A DNA stretch of 39,870 bases, from NCBI GenBank assembly GCA_947630975.1, contig CANRJP010000014.1:1-39870 (forward strand). The letters are read 5' to 3'. The notes under the pieces are model-generated. The model saw nothing but the letters and a program-made list of their open reading frames with translations, was not told the DNA's origin and searched no databases. Each line of letters begins with the position of its first letter. Position 1 is the stretch's first letter. This document shows positions 13,750 through 22,484 of the stretch, piece by piece. The position numbers and the translations under genes were made by a program. The DNA comes from an uncultured Clostridia bacterium. GTDB lineage: Bacteria; Bacillota; Clostridia; UMGS1883.

Positions 13750-14876
13750 TGAAAAAAATCATTTCCGCACTTACCGTCCTTGCCCTTATCGCCCTGTCCA
13801 TGCCCGTGCTGGCCGACCCGGCGGTCGACGCCAAGGCCGCCATACTCATGGACTTCGGCACCGGCACCGTGCTCTGGGAGCTGAACCCCGACGAGCCTCT
13901 GCCGCCCGCCAGCGTCACCAAGGTCATGACCATGCTGCTGACAATGGAGGCCATTGACCGGGGCGAAATAGGCTACGACACAGTCGTCACCGCCAGCGAG
14001 CGGGCCAAAAGCATGGGCGGCAGCACTATTTTTCTGGACGCGGGCGAACAAATGACCGTTGACGACCTGCTCAAGGGCATAGCCGTGGCCTCGGGCAACG
14101 ACGCCTGCGTGGCCGTGGCCGAGCATCTGGCCGGCAGCGTGGAGGCTTTTGTCGAACGAATGAACCAACGGGCCGCCGAGCTGGGCATGAACAACACCCA
14201 CTTCGTCAACTGCAACGGGCTGGACGCCGAGGGACACTATTCCTCGGCCCGCGACATCGCCATAATGAGCCGCGAGCTCATGAGGCACCCCGACATCTTC
14301 CGCTACACCACCATATGGATGGACTCCCTTCGGGGCGGGGCCTTTCAACTGGCTAACACCAACAAGCTCATACGCTTCTACGACGGGGCCACCGGCCTCA
14401 AGACCGGCTCCACTGACGGAGCCCTCTGCTGCGTCAGCGCCACCGCCCGACGGGACGATCTGCACCTCATAGCGGTGGTGCTGGGCAGCCCCGACTCGAA
14501 GAGCCGCTTCGCCTCCGCCAGGGAGCTGCTGGACTACGGCTTCGCCAACTATCGCAACGTGCGTCTGGGCGAAAAGGATAAGACCGTCACCTCGGCGCCC
14601 GTGAAAAAGGGACTCAAGGATCAGGTAACGCTGGTTTCCGCCGACGACGCCTTCGCCCTCATTTCCGCCGACAGGGTAAACGCCGTAAAAACCGAGACAA
14701 GGCTGGAGCCGGACATCTCGGCCCCGATAAAAAAAGGCGACAGTCTGGGCGAGGTCGTAACCACCCTTGACGGCGAGGTGATAGCAAGCTGCCGCCTTAT
14801 CGCCGCCGAAAACATTGGGCGGCGGACGGTGTTTTCATACTTTAAAAGCTTGATGGAAGAGTTCATGTCGGTCTGA
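13749..14876 (+). CDS. dacF: D-alanyl-D-alanine carboxypeptidase (PBP5/DacF family)
   Basis: 375 residues with a signal peptide (MKKIISALTVLALIALSMPVLA). The penicillin-binding motifs are complete: SVTK (Ser55, Lys58), SGN (115-117) and KTG (218-220). A PBP5 C-terminal beta domain follows (~265-360) and an amphipathic tail (SYFKSLMEEFMSV) that could attach to the membrane. It trims the terminal D-Ala of peptidoglycan stem peptides; the dacF name is by similarity to the sporulation-linked Firmicute enzymes. The start is TTG directly after a hairpin and U-run, so expression may be controlled there. feoB starts 48 bp downstream. Confidence 0.9.
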   Translation: MKKIISALTVLALIALSMPVLADPAVDAKAAILMDFGTGTVLWELNPDEPLPPASVTKVMTMLLTMEAIDRGEIGYDTVVTASERAKSMGGSTIFLDAGEQMTVDDLLKGIAVASGNDACVAVAEHLAGSVEAFVERMNQRAAELGMNNTHFVNCNGLDAEGHYSSARDIAIMSRELMRHPDIFRYTTIWMDSLRGGAFQLANTNKLIRFYDGATGLKTGSTDGALCCVSATARRDDLHLIAVVLGSPDSKSRFASARELLDYGFANYRNVRLGEKDKTVTSAPVKKGLKDQVTLVSADDAFALISADRVNAVKTETRLEPDISAPIKKGDSLGEVVTTLDGEVIASCRLIAAENIGRRTVFSYFKSLMEEFMSV

Positions 14877-14924
14877 ACACCCGCCGGCTCCGCCGCATAA
14901 TATATGTGTGTGGAGCGTGATGTT

Positions 14925-16949
14925 ATGACCAAGACTCTTGCCCTTGCGGGCAATCCCAACGTGGGCAAATCCACGTTGTTCAACGCCCTGACCGGCGCCC
15001 GCCAGCACACCGGCAACTGGGCCGGCAAGACCGTGGAGCTGGCCGAGGGGAGCTTCGGCTTCGGGGGAGAAAAAATAAAAGTAACCGATCTGCCGGGTAC
15101 CTACAGTCTTTCGGCCCGCAGCGCCGACGAACGGGCGGCCCGGGACTACATATGCTTCGGCGGCGCCGACCTGACCGTCATAGTCTGCGACGCCACCTGT
15201 CTGGAGCGGAACCTCATTCTGGCGGTGCAGACGCTGGAAATAACGGGCCGTGCCGTGGTCTGCCTGAACCTGATGGACGAGGCGGCCCGAAAAAAAATCA
15301 AGGTCGATCCGGAGGAGCTGTCCCGCCGGCTGGGGGTGGAGGTGATCCCCATGTCCGCCCGGAGCGGAAAGGGCCTCGACCGGCTGAGAGAGGCGGCTCT
15401 TGCCCCTCCGTCAGGCCGTCCGTTGAGGGTGGATTACGGCCCCGAGGCCGAGGCGGCCATCGCTCCGGTGGAGAAGGCCGTGGCCGGTAAGCTCTGCCGC
15501 GGCCTTGAGCCCCGATGGATAGCCCTGAAGCTGCTGGAAAGGGACGAGGATCTCATCAAGCGTCTGGACGGCTATCTGGGGTACAGCATCACCGCCTTCG
15601 ACGACGTGGCCCACGCTCTGAAAGAAGCCCGTGAGACCGGCCCCGAACCCGAGGACTTCCGCCGGAGAGTGGGTCGGGGCCGCATCGCCCTTGTGGAGGA
15701 CATCGCCGCCGGTGTGATACGGGAAAAAGGCAGCTTCGACGCCGACAGGCGGCTGGACAGGATATTCACGGGCCGTGTCTTTGCCGTGCCCATAATGCTG
15801 GCGCTGCTGCTGGCCATAATGTGGCTCACGGCTCAGGGAGCCAACTATCCCTCCGCCGCTCTCAGCGCCCTCTTCGGCCGGGCGGAAAATCGGCTTTATG
15901 AGCTGCTCTCCGGCTGGGATCCGTTTTTGCGGGATATGCTGGTGCGGGGAATGTTCCGGGTGCTGGGCTGGGTAGTGGCGGTGATGCTGCCGCCCATGGC
16001 AATATTCTTCCCCCTGTTCACGCTGTTGGAGGACTTCGGCTATCTGCCCCGGGTGGCCTTTAATCTGGACGGCTGCTTCCGCCGGTGCGGCGCCTGCGGC
16101 AAGCAGGCCCTCACCACCTGCATGGGCTTCGGCTGTAACGCCGTGGGGGTCACGGGCTGTCGGATAATCGACTCGCCGAGGGAAAAGCTCATGGCCATGC
16201 TCACAAATTCCCTCGTTCCCTGCAACGGCCGGCTTCCGGCCTTAATAACCGTCACGGGTCTGTTCCTTGCGGGGAGCGGCTCGGTACTGAACGCCCTGCT
16301 GGTGACGCTGACGGTGGTTTTCGGCGTGGGCCTGACCATGGGGGTCTGCGCCCTGCTGAACAAGACCCTGCTCCGGGGCCTGCCCTCCTCCTTCACGCTG
16401 GAGCTGCCGCCCTACCGCCGTCCCCAGGTGGGCCGGGTGATCGTCCGCTCCGTCCTCGACCGCACGGTACACGTGTTGGGACGGGCGGCGGCGGTGGCGG
16501 CTCCAGCGGGACTGCTGATATGGCTCCTGGCCAACGTCAGCGCCGGAGGAATGACTTTGCTTGCCCGTCTGGCGGCGATATTGGATCCTCTGGGACGGCT
16601 CATGGGTCTGGACGGCGTCATTCTAACCGGCTTTCTGCTGGGTTTTCCGGCCAACGAGATAGTCCTGCCGCTGGTGCTCATGGGCTACACCGGGGGCGGC
16701 ATCCTCACCGACTGGGCCGGAACGTCGGCTTTGGGGCGGGTGCTGACCGCTCACGGCTGGACGCCCGTCACCGCCGTCTGCTTCATTATCTTCACCCTGT
16801 GTCACTTTCCCTGTTCCACCACGGTGCTGACGTTCTATAAAGAGAGCGGCAGTCTCCGCTGGACGGCATGGAGCGTCCTCGTTCCGCTTTTGACCGGAAT
16901 TGTCCTTTGCGCCGCCGTAAATTTTGTCGCCGGAACTATTTTTGGGTAA
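14925..16949 (+). CDS. feoB: Ferrous iron transporter FeoB
   Basis: 674 residues. The N-terminal G domain has G1 GNPNVGKS (9-16), G3 DLPG (55-58) and G4 NLMD (115-118), then a helical GDI-like linker. The C-terminal membrane domain contains the Gate regions with family cysteines (CGACGKQALTTCMGFGCNAVG) and a second gate near SLVPCNGRLPAL. It imports Fe(II). I use ATG 14925, nine bases after GGAG, rather than the GTG at 14904. No feoA is adjacent, which is unusual but not rare in Clostridia. The heptad repeat begins three bases after the stop. Confidence 0.95.
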   Translation: MTKTLALAGNPNVGKSTLFNALTGARQHTGNWAGKTVELAEGSFGFGGEKIKVTDLPGTYSLSARSADERAARDYICFGGADLTVIVCDATCLERNLILAVQTLEITGRAVVCLNLMDEAARKKIKVDPEELSRRLGVEVIPMSARSGKGLDRLREAALAPPSGRPLRVDYGPEAEAAIAPVEKAVAGKLCRGLEPRWIALKLLERDEDLIKRLDGYLGYSITAFDDVAHALKEARETGPEPEDFRRRVGRGRIALVEDIAAGVIREKGSFDADRRLDRIFTGRVFAVPIMLALLLAIMWLTAQGANYPSAALSALFGRAENRLYELLSGWDPFLRDMLVRGMFRVLGWVVAVMLPPMAIFFPLFTLLEDFGYLPRVAFNLDGCFRRCGACGKQALTTCMGFGCNAVGVTGCRIIDSPREKLMAMLTNSLVPCNGRLPALITVTGLFLAGSGSVLNALLVTLTVVFGVGLTMGVCALLNKTLLRGLPSSFTLELPPYRRPQVGRVIVRSVLDRTVHVLGRAAAVAAPAGLLIWLLANVSAGGMTLLARLAAILDPLGRLMGLDGVILTGFLLGFPANEIVLPLVLMGYTGGGILTDWAGTSALGRVLTAHGWTPVTAVCFIIFTLCHFPCSTTVLTFYKESGSLRWTAWSVLVPLLTGIVLCAAVNFVAGTIFG

Positions 16950-16952
16950 AAA

Positions 16953-17165
16953 TGAGGAGTGAGGAATGAGGAATACTGACGGAGCAGCTACTTTATTTGT
17001 CATGATGGGGGGATTTGATTGACAATTTCGTTTGCTGTTGCCGCCGTAAACGCTTGATGGCGGGAGCGAGGTAATACGGTCACACTGAACAAGCTACATT
17101 ATCGGTATGCACAAGCAAACGCCGTAAATGCTCCGCCAGTATTCCTAACTCCTCATTCCTAATTA
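16953..17165. repeat. Complete heptad-flanked dispersed repeat with clear terminal inverted repeats
   Basis: The body runs from TACTGACGGAGCAGCTAC (16974) to the complement ATGCTCCGCCAGTA (ending 17141), about 168 bp, with heptads outside on both sides. It is the clearest case for a MITE-like unit in this family. Confidence 0.8.
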
Positions 17166-17166
17166 C

Positions 17167-17198
17167 AGAAAAGGACGGCCCAAAGACCGTCCCTTTTT
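17167..17198 (-). terminator. Terminator of the tRNA transcript
   Basis: GGACGG pairs with CCGTCC over a short loop, followed on the minus strand by TTTT. It lies five bases beyond the tRNA-Val 3' end. Confidence 0.75.
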
Positions 17199-17202
17199 GT
17201 GC

Positions 17203-17278
17203 TGGTGGGAGTTATAGGGCTCGAACCTATGACCCTCTGCTTGTAAGGCAGATGCTCTCCCAGCTGAGCTAAACTCCC
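17203..17278 (-). tRNA. tRNA-Val (anticodon TAC)
   Basis: A 76-nt cloverleaf including an encoded CCA. The acceptor stem is GGGAGTT/AACTCCC. The anticodon stem TCTGC/GCAGA holds the loop CTTACAA, and the T arm has GGTTCGAGCCC. It is co-transcribed with the tRNA-Met three bases upstream. Confidence 0.96.
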
Positions 17279-17281
17279 ATA

Positions 17282-17358
17282 TGGTAGCGGCGAGTGGGCT
17301 CGAACCACCGACCGTCCGGGTATGAACCGAATGCTCTAGCCAGCTGAGCTACGCCGCC
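17282..17358 (-). tRNA. tRNA-Met (anticodon CAT, elongator type)
   Basis: A 77-nt cloverleaf including CCA. The acceptor stem is GGCGGCG/CGCCGCT with a G-T closing pair, the anticodon loop is TTCATAC, and the T arm has GGTTCGAGCCC. The first acceptor pair G-C argues against an initiator. A lysidine-modified tRNA-Ile(CAT) is the alternative, but the stem sequences look like elongator Met. Confidence 0.9.
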
Positions 17359-17386
17359 ATATCAGCCTTATGCGCTGACAAGCTGT

Positions 17387-17415
17387 ATTATAACTCAAAA
17401 TTTACCTCTTGTCAA
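17387..17415 (-). promoter_or_regulatory. Promoter of the tRNA-Met/tRNA-Val transcript
   Basis: On the minus strand TTGACA (17415-17410) and TATAAT (17392-17387) are 17 bp apart, a perfect consensus as expected for stable RNA. Confidence 0.88.
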
Positions 17416-17456
17416 GAGCTTTTACAAATTTTTTCACAAATATTTTTCCGCCACAC

Positions 17457-17485
17457 TTGCATTTTCCGCCGCTTTGGTATATAAT
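17457..17485 (+). promoter_or_regulatory. Promoter of the SpoVB-like gene
   Basis: TTGCAT (17457-17462), 17 bp, TATAAT (17480-17485), followed by GAAAGGACGG before the start. Confidence 0.8.
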
Positions 17486-17516
17486 TATAAAATATGATAT
17501 GAAAGGACGGATGAAG

Positions 17517-19139
17517 ATGGCGGAAAAGAAAAAGCCCTCGTTTATGATGAACGTGCTGACCATAATTTTCTCCCAAATTGTAGTGAAGCTCCTGGGCTTT
17601 GTTTACAGAATGGTGATAACCAACGTCCCGGGCTTCGGAGATGAGGGCAACGGCTATTACAACTTCGGCTTCCAGATATACACCCTGCTGCTGGCCTTGA
17701 GCTCCGTGGGCATCCCCAACGCCATCAGCAAGCTGGTTTCCGAAAAATGCGCTCTGGGCAATTATCGGGGGGCCTTGAGGATATTCAAGATCAGTCTCGG
17801 CCTCTTCGCCGTTATCGGCGGGGTCTGCTCCTGTGCGCTGTTTTTCGGGGCGGACTTCATCTCCACCTACATATTTAAGGCCTCCAAGGCCGCGTATTCG
17901 ATGAGAGTGCTCTCGCCGTCCATCTTCTTCGTGTCCATATCCAGCGTAATAAGGGGCTTCTTTATGGGCCAGCACAACGCCAAGGCAACCAGCACCAGCC
18001 AGATGCTGGAGCAGCTTTTCAAGACCGTCACCACCGTGGTCATAGTTATCTGCATGACCGGCCAAGCTCCCGAGTACATGGCCGCCGGCGCCACCTTGGG
18101 CACCACGGTTTCCACCGTGCTGAGCCTGATCTACCTCTTCGGCTTCTGCAAGGCTCACGGCAGGGAGATAAAAGAGAAGTACGACGCCGCTCCGGCATTG
18201 GTCGAGACGCAGAATGCTCTTTCCGTGGCAAAGACCGTCCTCTGGGTGTCCGTCCCCATCTCCCTCGGCTCCATCGTCACCTCCCTCAATCGGGTGCTGG
18301 ACATCGCCACCGTGAACCGCGGCCTGTATAAGGCCTTTGCCGGTGTGATAACCGACCCGGCGGTCATGGAGAAGAACGCCGTCACTCTGAGCGGCATACT
18401 GAGCAAGACCGACGTGCTGATCAACCTGCCGCTGGCCATCAACATCGCCTTCGCCACCGTCCTTGTGCCCACCATCGCCGGTGCTCTGGCGGTAAAGGAC
18501 TACGACACAGCGGCCCGTCGGGTGACCTTTTCGCTCCTGACGTCGATCGTCATCGCCCTGCCCTGCGCCGCCGGTTACGCGGTGCTGGCCGGGCCCATAC
18601 TCAAAATGATCTATCCCGCCGTGTCCGACGGGGCCCTGCTGTTCATGATGCTGACGCCCACGGTGTTCTTTTCGGCCATGAGCCAGACAATTTACGGCAG
18701 CCTTCAGGGCATGGGTAAGATTTTCGTCCCTGCAATCAGCATTCTCTGCGGCGGAGCGGCGAAGCTCATTTCCAACCTTGTGCTGATACCCATTCCCGGC
18801 ATAAACATATACGGCGCACCGGTGGGCAGCGTCCTTTGTCAGGGCATCGCGTTCTTCATAAGCTTTTACGTGCTGCGCAAGAACCTGCCCATGAAGATAC
18901 CTTACGCCCGTTACTATCTGCGGCCCATGGCCTGTACGGCCATCATGGCCGCCGCCGTCTGGGCGGTGCATCGCTTCGCCGCACCTCTGGCGGGCAACAC
19001 CGTTGCCACTTTGGCGGCCATACTCGTGGGCGTCGCCGTGTATTTCGCCGCCGTCTTCCTCCTGCGGGTGTTCACCGCCGAGGAGCTGTCCATGCTGCCC
19101 TTTGGGAATAAGCTTAAGAGGTTCGCGTTTAAAAATTAG
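17517..19139 (+). CDS. SpoVB/MurJ-like lipid-linked oligosaccharide flippase (MOP superfamily)
   Basis: 540 residues with about fourteen membrane segments throughout. SpoVB/MurJ-type motifs are seen: SFMMNVLTIIFSQIVVKLLGFVY at the start, GNGYYNFGFQIYTLLLALSS, VGIPNAISKLVSE, and SQTIYGSLQGMGKIFVPAISI in the second half. The family flips lipid II or related lipid-linked glycans; SpoVB acts in spore cortex synthesis. The start at ATG 17517 lies nine bases after AAAGGA; the open frame extends upstream without a ribosome site. The last codons reach the heptad repeat. Confidence 0.85.
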   Translation: MAEKKKPSFMMNVLTIIFSQIVVKLLGFVYRMVITNVPGFGDEGNGYYNFGFQIYTLLLALSSVGIPNAISKLVSEKCALGNYRGALRIFKISLGLFAVIGGVCSCALFFGADFISTYIFKASKAAYSMRVLSPSIFFVSISSVIRGFFMGQHNAKATSTSQMLEQLFKTVTTVVIVICMTGQAPEYMAAGATLGTTVSTVLSLIYLFGFCKAHGREIKEKYDAAPALVETQNALSVAKTVLWVSVPISLGSIVTSLNRVLDIATVNRGLYKAFAGVITDPAVMEKNAVTLSGILSKTDVLINLPLAINIAFATVLVPTIAGALAVKDYDTAARRVTFSLLTSIVIALPCAAGYAVLAGPILKMIYPAVSDGALLFMMLTPTVFFSAMSQTIYGSLQGMGKIFVPAISILCGGAAKLISNLVLIPIPGINIYGAPVGSVLCQGIAFFISFYVLRKNLPMKIPYARYYLRPMACTAIMAAAVWAVHRFAAPLAGNTVATLAAILVGVAVYFAAVFLLRVFTAEELSMLPFGNKLKRFAFKN

Positions 19140-19200
19140 GAATTAGGAATACTGACGGGGCAGTTAAATTATTTGTCGTTGGTAACGTAACTGTCAGGAT
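19133..19200. repeat. Left-end fragment of the heptad-flanked repeat
   Basis: Two heptads then TACTGACGGGGCAGTTA and ATTATTTGTCG; the rest is missing. It overlaps the stop of the SpoVB-like gene. Confidence 0.7.
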
Positions 19201-19203
19201 AAG

Positions 19204-19237
19204 GAAAAAAGGCTTCCCATCGAAGGAAGCCTTTTTG
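19204..19237. terminator. Bidirectional terminator between SpoVB-like gene and apgM
   Basis: AAAAAAGGCTTCC pairs with GGAAGCCTTTTT. It lies between two convergent genes and has A/T runs on both sides. Confidence 0.85.
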
Positions 19238-19268
19238 TGTGGCAGTTACATCACCTGATAATCAGAGA

Positions 19269-20471
19269 TCACTTCCCAAGAAACTCTCTCATAAGCTCAT
19301 GCCCGACGGTGCGAACCTGACCGTGCTTCTCGGCGCAGGCCTCGGAGTAAACACAGCCGGTCTTATTGTCCTCGCCCCTGCGGTACATGACGCAGGGTAT
19401 GCTTTCGCCGCTGTGGGTCTTGATGGACACGGGAGTGGGATGGTCGGGCAGCACCATGAACTTGTAGTCCTCGCCGCTCTCGTCCAGACGGGCCTTAACA
19501 TAGCCGATTATCTTTTCGTCTATGAGCTCGAGGCTCCTCTTCTTGCCCTCGGCGTCCCCCTGATGGCCGCACTCGTCCGGTGCCTCCAAATGGATATATA
19601 CAAGATCGCAGCCCTCCTTAAGCAGGGCGTCGGCGGCGGCCTTGGCCTTGCCGTCAAAGTTGGTGCTTAATGTGCCGGTGGCCCCCTCCACGTCGATGCT
19701 GCGCATACCGGCCAGAATGCCGATACCCTTGATGAGATCGACGGCGCTGACTACGGCGCCCTTTACGCCGTAAAGCTCCTCGAAGCTTGACAGGGCGGGC
19801 TTTTTGCCCTCGCCCCATATCCACAGGGAAGTGGCGGGGTTCTTGCCGGCGGCTGTGCGAGCCTTGTTCACCGGGTGCTCCCGGAGTATCTTTTCGCTTT
19901 TCTTCATCAGGTCGAGAATGACCTCGTTGTCGGGCAGATACGGCCCGACCTTTTTGTCGGAAATGTCGTGGGGCGGGGTGAGCTTAAAGCTCTCCGGCGC
20001 GTCGTCCCAGACGAACAGATGGCGGTAGCTGACGCCGGGGTAAAAGTGAATTCCGCCGCCGCCAAGCTCCGCCTCCACGGCTTGGAGGAGCTGTGAGCTC
20101 TCGACGGTGGTTATCTCGCCGGAGCTGTAGTCCACCATGGTCTTGTCGGCGTAATTTTCCTCATCGCTGAGAGTGACGGTGTTGGCACGGAAGGCCGTCT
20201 GGTTGGGCAGCAGCTCCACGCCGATGGAGGCGGCCTCCAGCGGCGAACGTCCGGTGTAGTACAGATGGGGGTCGTAGCCCATGACCGAGAGATTTGCCAC
20301 GTCGCTGCCGGGCTTCATGCCGGTGGGCACAGTTTGGACAAAATAAAGGCTGCCCCTGTCGGCGAAGCTGTCCATGTTGGGTGTATAAGCGGCCTCCAAC
20401 GGGGTCTTGCCCCCCAGAGACTCCACGGGACGGTCGGCACAGCCGTCCGCCAGAACTATTACGTATTTCAT
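19269..20471 (-). CDS. apgM: Archaeal-type cofactor-independent phosphoglycerate mutase (ApgM family)
   Basis: 400 residues, the usual length, of the alkaline-phosphatase-like superfamily. Seen are the N-terminal metal motif YVIVLADGCADRP, the Ser motif PGSDVANLSVMGYDP, IHLEAPDECGHQGD and VLPDHPTP with metal-binding Asp/His, and a late THSGESIP. It interconverts 3- and 2-phosphoglycerate. Closely related bacterial proteins have been proposed as homoserine kinases, and no thrB is in view, so that alternative stays open. The ATG at 20471 has AGGAAAGG upstream. Confidence 0.88.
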   Translation of the reverse strand: MKYVIVLADGCADRPVESLGGKTPLEAAYTPNMDSFADRGSLYFVQTVPTGMKPGSDVANLSVMGYDPHLYYTGRSPLEAASIGVELLPNQTAFRANTVTLSDEENYADKTMVDYSSGEITTVESSQLLQAVEAELGGGGIHFYPGVSYRHLFVWDDAPESFKLTPPHDISDKKVGPYLPDNEVILDLMKKSEKILREHPVNKARTAAGKNPATSLWIWGEGKKPALSSFEELYGVKGAVVSAVDLIKGIGILAGMRSIDVEGATGTLSTNFDGKAKAAADALLKEGCDLVYIHLEAPDECGHQGDAEGKKRSLELIDEKIIGYVKARLDESGEDYKFMVLPDHPTPVSIKTHSGESIPCVMYRRGEDNKTGCVYSEACAEKHGQVRTVGHELMREFLGK

Positions 20472-20495
20472 GAAATCAATCCTTTCCTGCTGATT

Positions 20496-20524
20496 ATAAT
20501 ATCATTTCCCGAAAAAAATTGCAA
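20496..20524 (-). promoter_or_regulatory. Promoter of apgM
   Basis: On the minus strand TTGCAA (20524-20519) and TATTAT (20501-20496) are 17 bp apart. Confidence 0.6.
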
Positions 20525-20582
20525 CCTCGCCGCATAAATTTAACAAAAAACATTAAAAATAACAGGGATTAGGAGGATGGAT

Positions 20583-21896
20583 ATGAGCAAATTCAGGCAA
20601 TACGGACAACACATAATTCTTTCGCTGCTACTGGCGGCTCTGACGGTATTCGGCCTTTGGCAGTTCGGGCGGGCAAAAAAGCTGGAGTACGCTCAAGACA
20701 TGGCGTACCGCCAGATATTTACGGAGTTTACCGGCTATGTGGACGACGTCCAGACCCAGCTCATGAAGAGCCGTCTGGTCAGCGATCCGGGGCGGCTGGT
20801 GGATCTGAGCGGCGAGCTGTACCGCAGCGCCGCGGCGGCCAAGGCCAGTCTATGTTCCCTGCCGCTGGGGGAGGTGTCGGTGGCACGGACGGCGGAGTTT
20901 CTGTCCCAGGTAGGGGATTACGCCCACAGTGTCTCCATGCGGGTGCTTAAGGGCGGCGAAATGACCGACGGCGAGCTGGACACCATCGCCGGACTGAGCA
21001 AGTACGCACGGGAGCTTCAGTCCGGCCTTGACAATCTGCTTACCGAAATGAACAACGGCAATCTCAGCCTCAGTCGGGAGAGCGCCCGCCGACTGAACGG
21101 CGGGGCCACGGCTCTGGCGGGGAGCATGGCCGATTTGGAGGAGGAGATACACGACTATCCCTCGCTGGTCTACGACGGCCCCTTTTCTCAGCACGTGATG
21201 AACAAAAGCCCGGTCTGGCTCGAGGGCAGGGCCGACGTGAGCGAGGAGACCGCGCTGGAAACGGCCCGGAGCTTTATCGGCCCGGAAGCCCGGCTCACCG
21301 GTACCGGCGAGGGAAAGATACCCTCCTATTACTTTGAAAACGGTACGCGCCGGCTGGAGCTTTCCAAGGCGGGGGGCTGTCTGCTGTGGCTGCTGGACGA
21401 CCGGCCCGTGGGAGAGCGCACCCTCGAGCTGGAGGAGGCGAAGCGGTACGCCGCCGACTTTCTGCGGAGGAACGGCTACTATGACATGACCGAGAGCTAC
21501 TACGACTTAAAGGACGACTGCGCGGTGCTGAACTACGCCTGGACCCAGAACGGCTACACCGTTTATCCCGACCTTGTAAAGGTGAAGGTGGCCCTTGACA
21601 CCGGCGAGGTGGTGGGCTTTGAGGGCAGGGGTTTTGTGATGAACCATCAGGCCCGAACCATTCCCGAGCCAAAGATAACTCCGGAGGAGGCGGTAAAAAT
21701 GGTGAGCCGCGGAGCCCCCATCGAGAGCACCTCTTACGCCGTAATCCCCCTTGACGGCGGGGACGAGGCCTTCTGTTACCAGCTTCGGGGCAGTCTGGAC
21801 GGGAAAAATTTTCTCATTTATATTAACACCCAGACCGGAGCCGAGGAGGACGTGATGATCTTGCTGGAGAGCGACACGGGCGTGCTGGCGGTGTAG
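20583..21896 (+). CDS. ypeB: Germination protein YpeB
   Basis: 437 residues: one N-terminal membrane anchor (IILSLLLAALTVFGLWQFG), a helical domain (~30-200), then PepSY-type domains (~215-430) with APIESTSYAVIPLDGG and FLIYINTQTGAEEDVMIL. YpeB helps place and control the cortex-lytic enzyme SleB in spores. In Bacillus the two genes are adjacent, but here no sleB is beside it. I use ATG 20583, six bases after AGGAGG; the ATG at 20577 abuts the ribosome site. Confidence 0.93.
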   Translation: MSKFRQYGQHIILSLLLAALTVFGLWQFGRAKKLEYAQDMAYRQIFTEFTGYVDDVQTQLMKSRLVSDPGRLVDLSGELYRSAAAAKASLCSLPLGEVSVARTAEFLSQVGDYAHSVSMRVLKGGEMTDGELDTIAGLSKYARELQSGLDNLLTEMNNGNLSLSRESARRLNGGATALAGSMADLEEEIHDYPSLVYDGPFSQHVMNKSPVWLEGRADVSEETALETARSFIGPEARLTGTGEGKIPSYYFENGTRRLELSKAGGCLLWLLDDRPVGERTLELEEAKRYAADFLRRNGYYDMTESYYDLKDDCAVLNYAWTQNGYTVYPDLVKVKVALDTGEVVGFEGRGFVMNHQARTIPEPKITPEEAVKMVSRGAPIESTSYAVIPLDGGDEAFCYQLRGSLDGKNFLIYINTQTGAEEDVMILLESDTGVLAV

Positions 21897-21897
21897 A

Positions 21898-22080
21898 TTT
21901 CAATTAGGAATGAGGAGTTAGGAATATTAACCCGTAGGGCGCGGCGGGGAGACGTGTCTCCCGTCGCGCCGAAAACCGTAAGCATAACCTTTTCTCCGCA
22001 GGAGCGCCCATTGGAATTCCGCAATCAATCGTTTGTGGCAGCAACAACGATGAACGGAATTATCAATCAAATTTCATGTG
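21898..22080. repeat. Heptad-flanked repeat with a perfect inner palindrome
   Basis: Heptads follow the ypeB stop. The inside holds a strong hairpin (21938-21953 with 21956-21970; GGGGAGAC/GTCTCC core) and a degraded form of the GGAGCGCCCAT core. The right end is diverged. Confidence 0.65.
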
Positions 22081-22091
22081 CCTTATTACGG

Positions 22092-22137
22092 CAAAAAATA
22101 ACTGCCCCCTCGCCAAAGTTGGGCAGTTATTTTTATC
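22092..22137. terminator. Terminator of the same class as in the toxin modules
   Basis: AAAATAACTGCCC pairs with GGGCAGTTATTTTT. On the minus strand it directly follows the stop codon of the decayed toxin gene at 22136, so here it ends the type III locus. Confidence 0.8.
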
Positions 22138-22311
22138 AAAGCCCTAATTCATTGTGAAAGTATTGCAAAGCTGTATATTTGTAACGCCTTGCTAAGTATG
22201 GATTGTGCGTCCCGTTCACAAAAGAAATATATCCTCTAACATATTCTTTGAATCTTTTGATTATCGCATAATAATTCCGTCATTTAATTGGTAATGTCGG
22301 CTTTTGTTCAT
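22136..22311 (-). pseudogene. Decayed toxin gene of a type III toxin-antitoxin locus
   Basis: The start is ATG 22311 with GGAG seven bases upstream (MNKSRHYQLNDG), but the frame stops after 16 codons. In a shifted frame, about 46 codons remain intact to the stop at 22136 (…IIKRFKEYVRGYISF … KYTALQYFHNELGL). The total is about 58 codons, whereas ToxN/CptN/TenpN-type toxins have roughly 150-200, so the middle has probably been deleted. I do not recognise the remnant's sequence with certainty; the call rests on the repeat RNA upstream. Confidence 0.5.
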
Positions 22312-22329
22312 AACTTTTCTCCATATAAT

Positions 22330-22480
22330 GAAGTTGCCCCTGTACAATGTACAAGGGCCAATCTTCTGTTGGGACTTCTTTATGAAGGTGCTACCCTCGC
22401 ACCTAATCTTTGATGGGGACTTTTTTATAAAGGTGTTACCCTCGCACCTATCTTCGTATAGGGAGATGAACTCCCTTCAT
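22330..22480 (-). ncRNA. Type III antitoxin-like RNA with two pseudoknot repeats
   Basis: Two 45-nt direct repeats (22449-22405 and 22404-22360) begin AGGTGCGAGGGTA. In each, AGGTG(C) pairs with (G)CACCT, and the GGG in that loop can pair with the CCC of AAGTCCC downstream, an H-type pseudoknot. Differences between the repeats keep the pairing. A GGGAG/CTCCC hairpin leads (22461-22475). A GCCC-TGTAC/GTACA-GGGGC hairpin (about 22335-22358) separates repeats from the toxin gene, as in toxIN and cptIN loci. Confidence 0.65.
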
Positions 22481-22484
22481 ATAT

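Noticed and set aside
20530-20570. Sigma-G promoter upstream of ypeB
   Set aside because: GCATA and CATTAAA are present, but only 14 bp apart, shorter than the sigma-G spacing, in DNA so A/T-rich that chance matches are likely.
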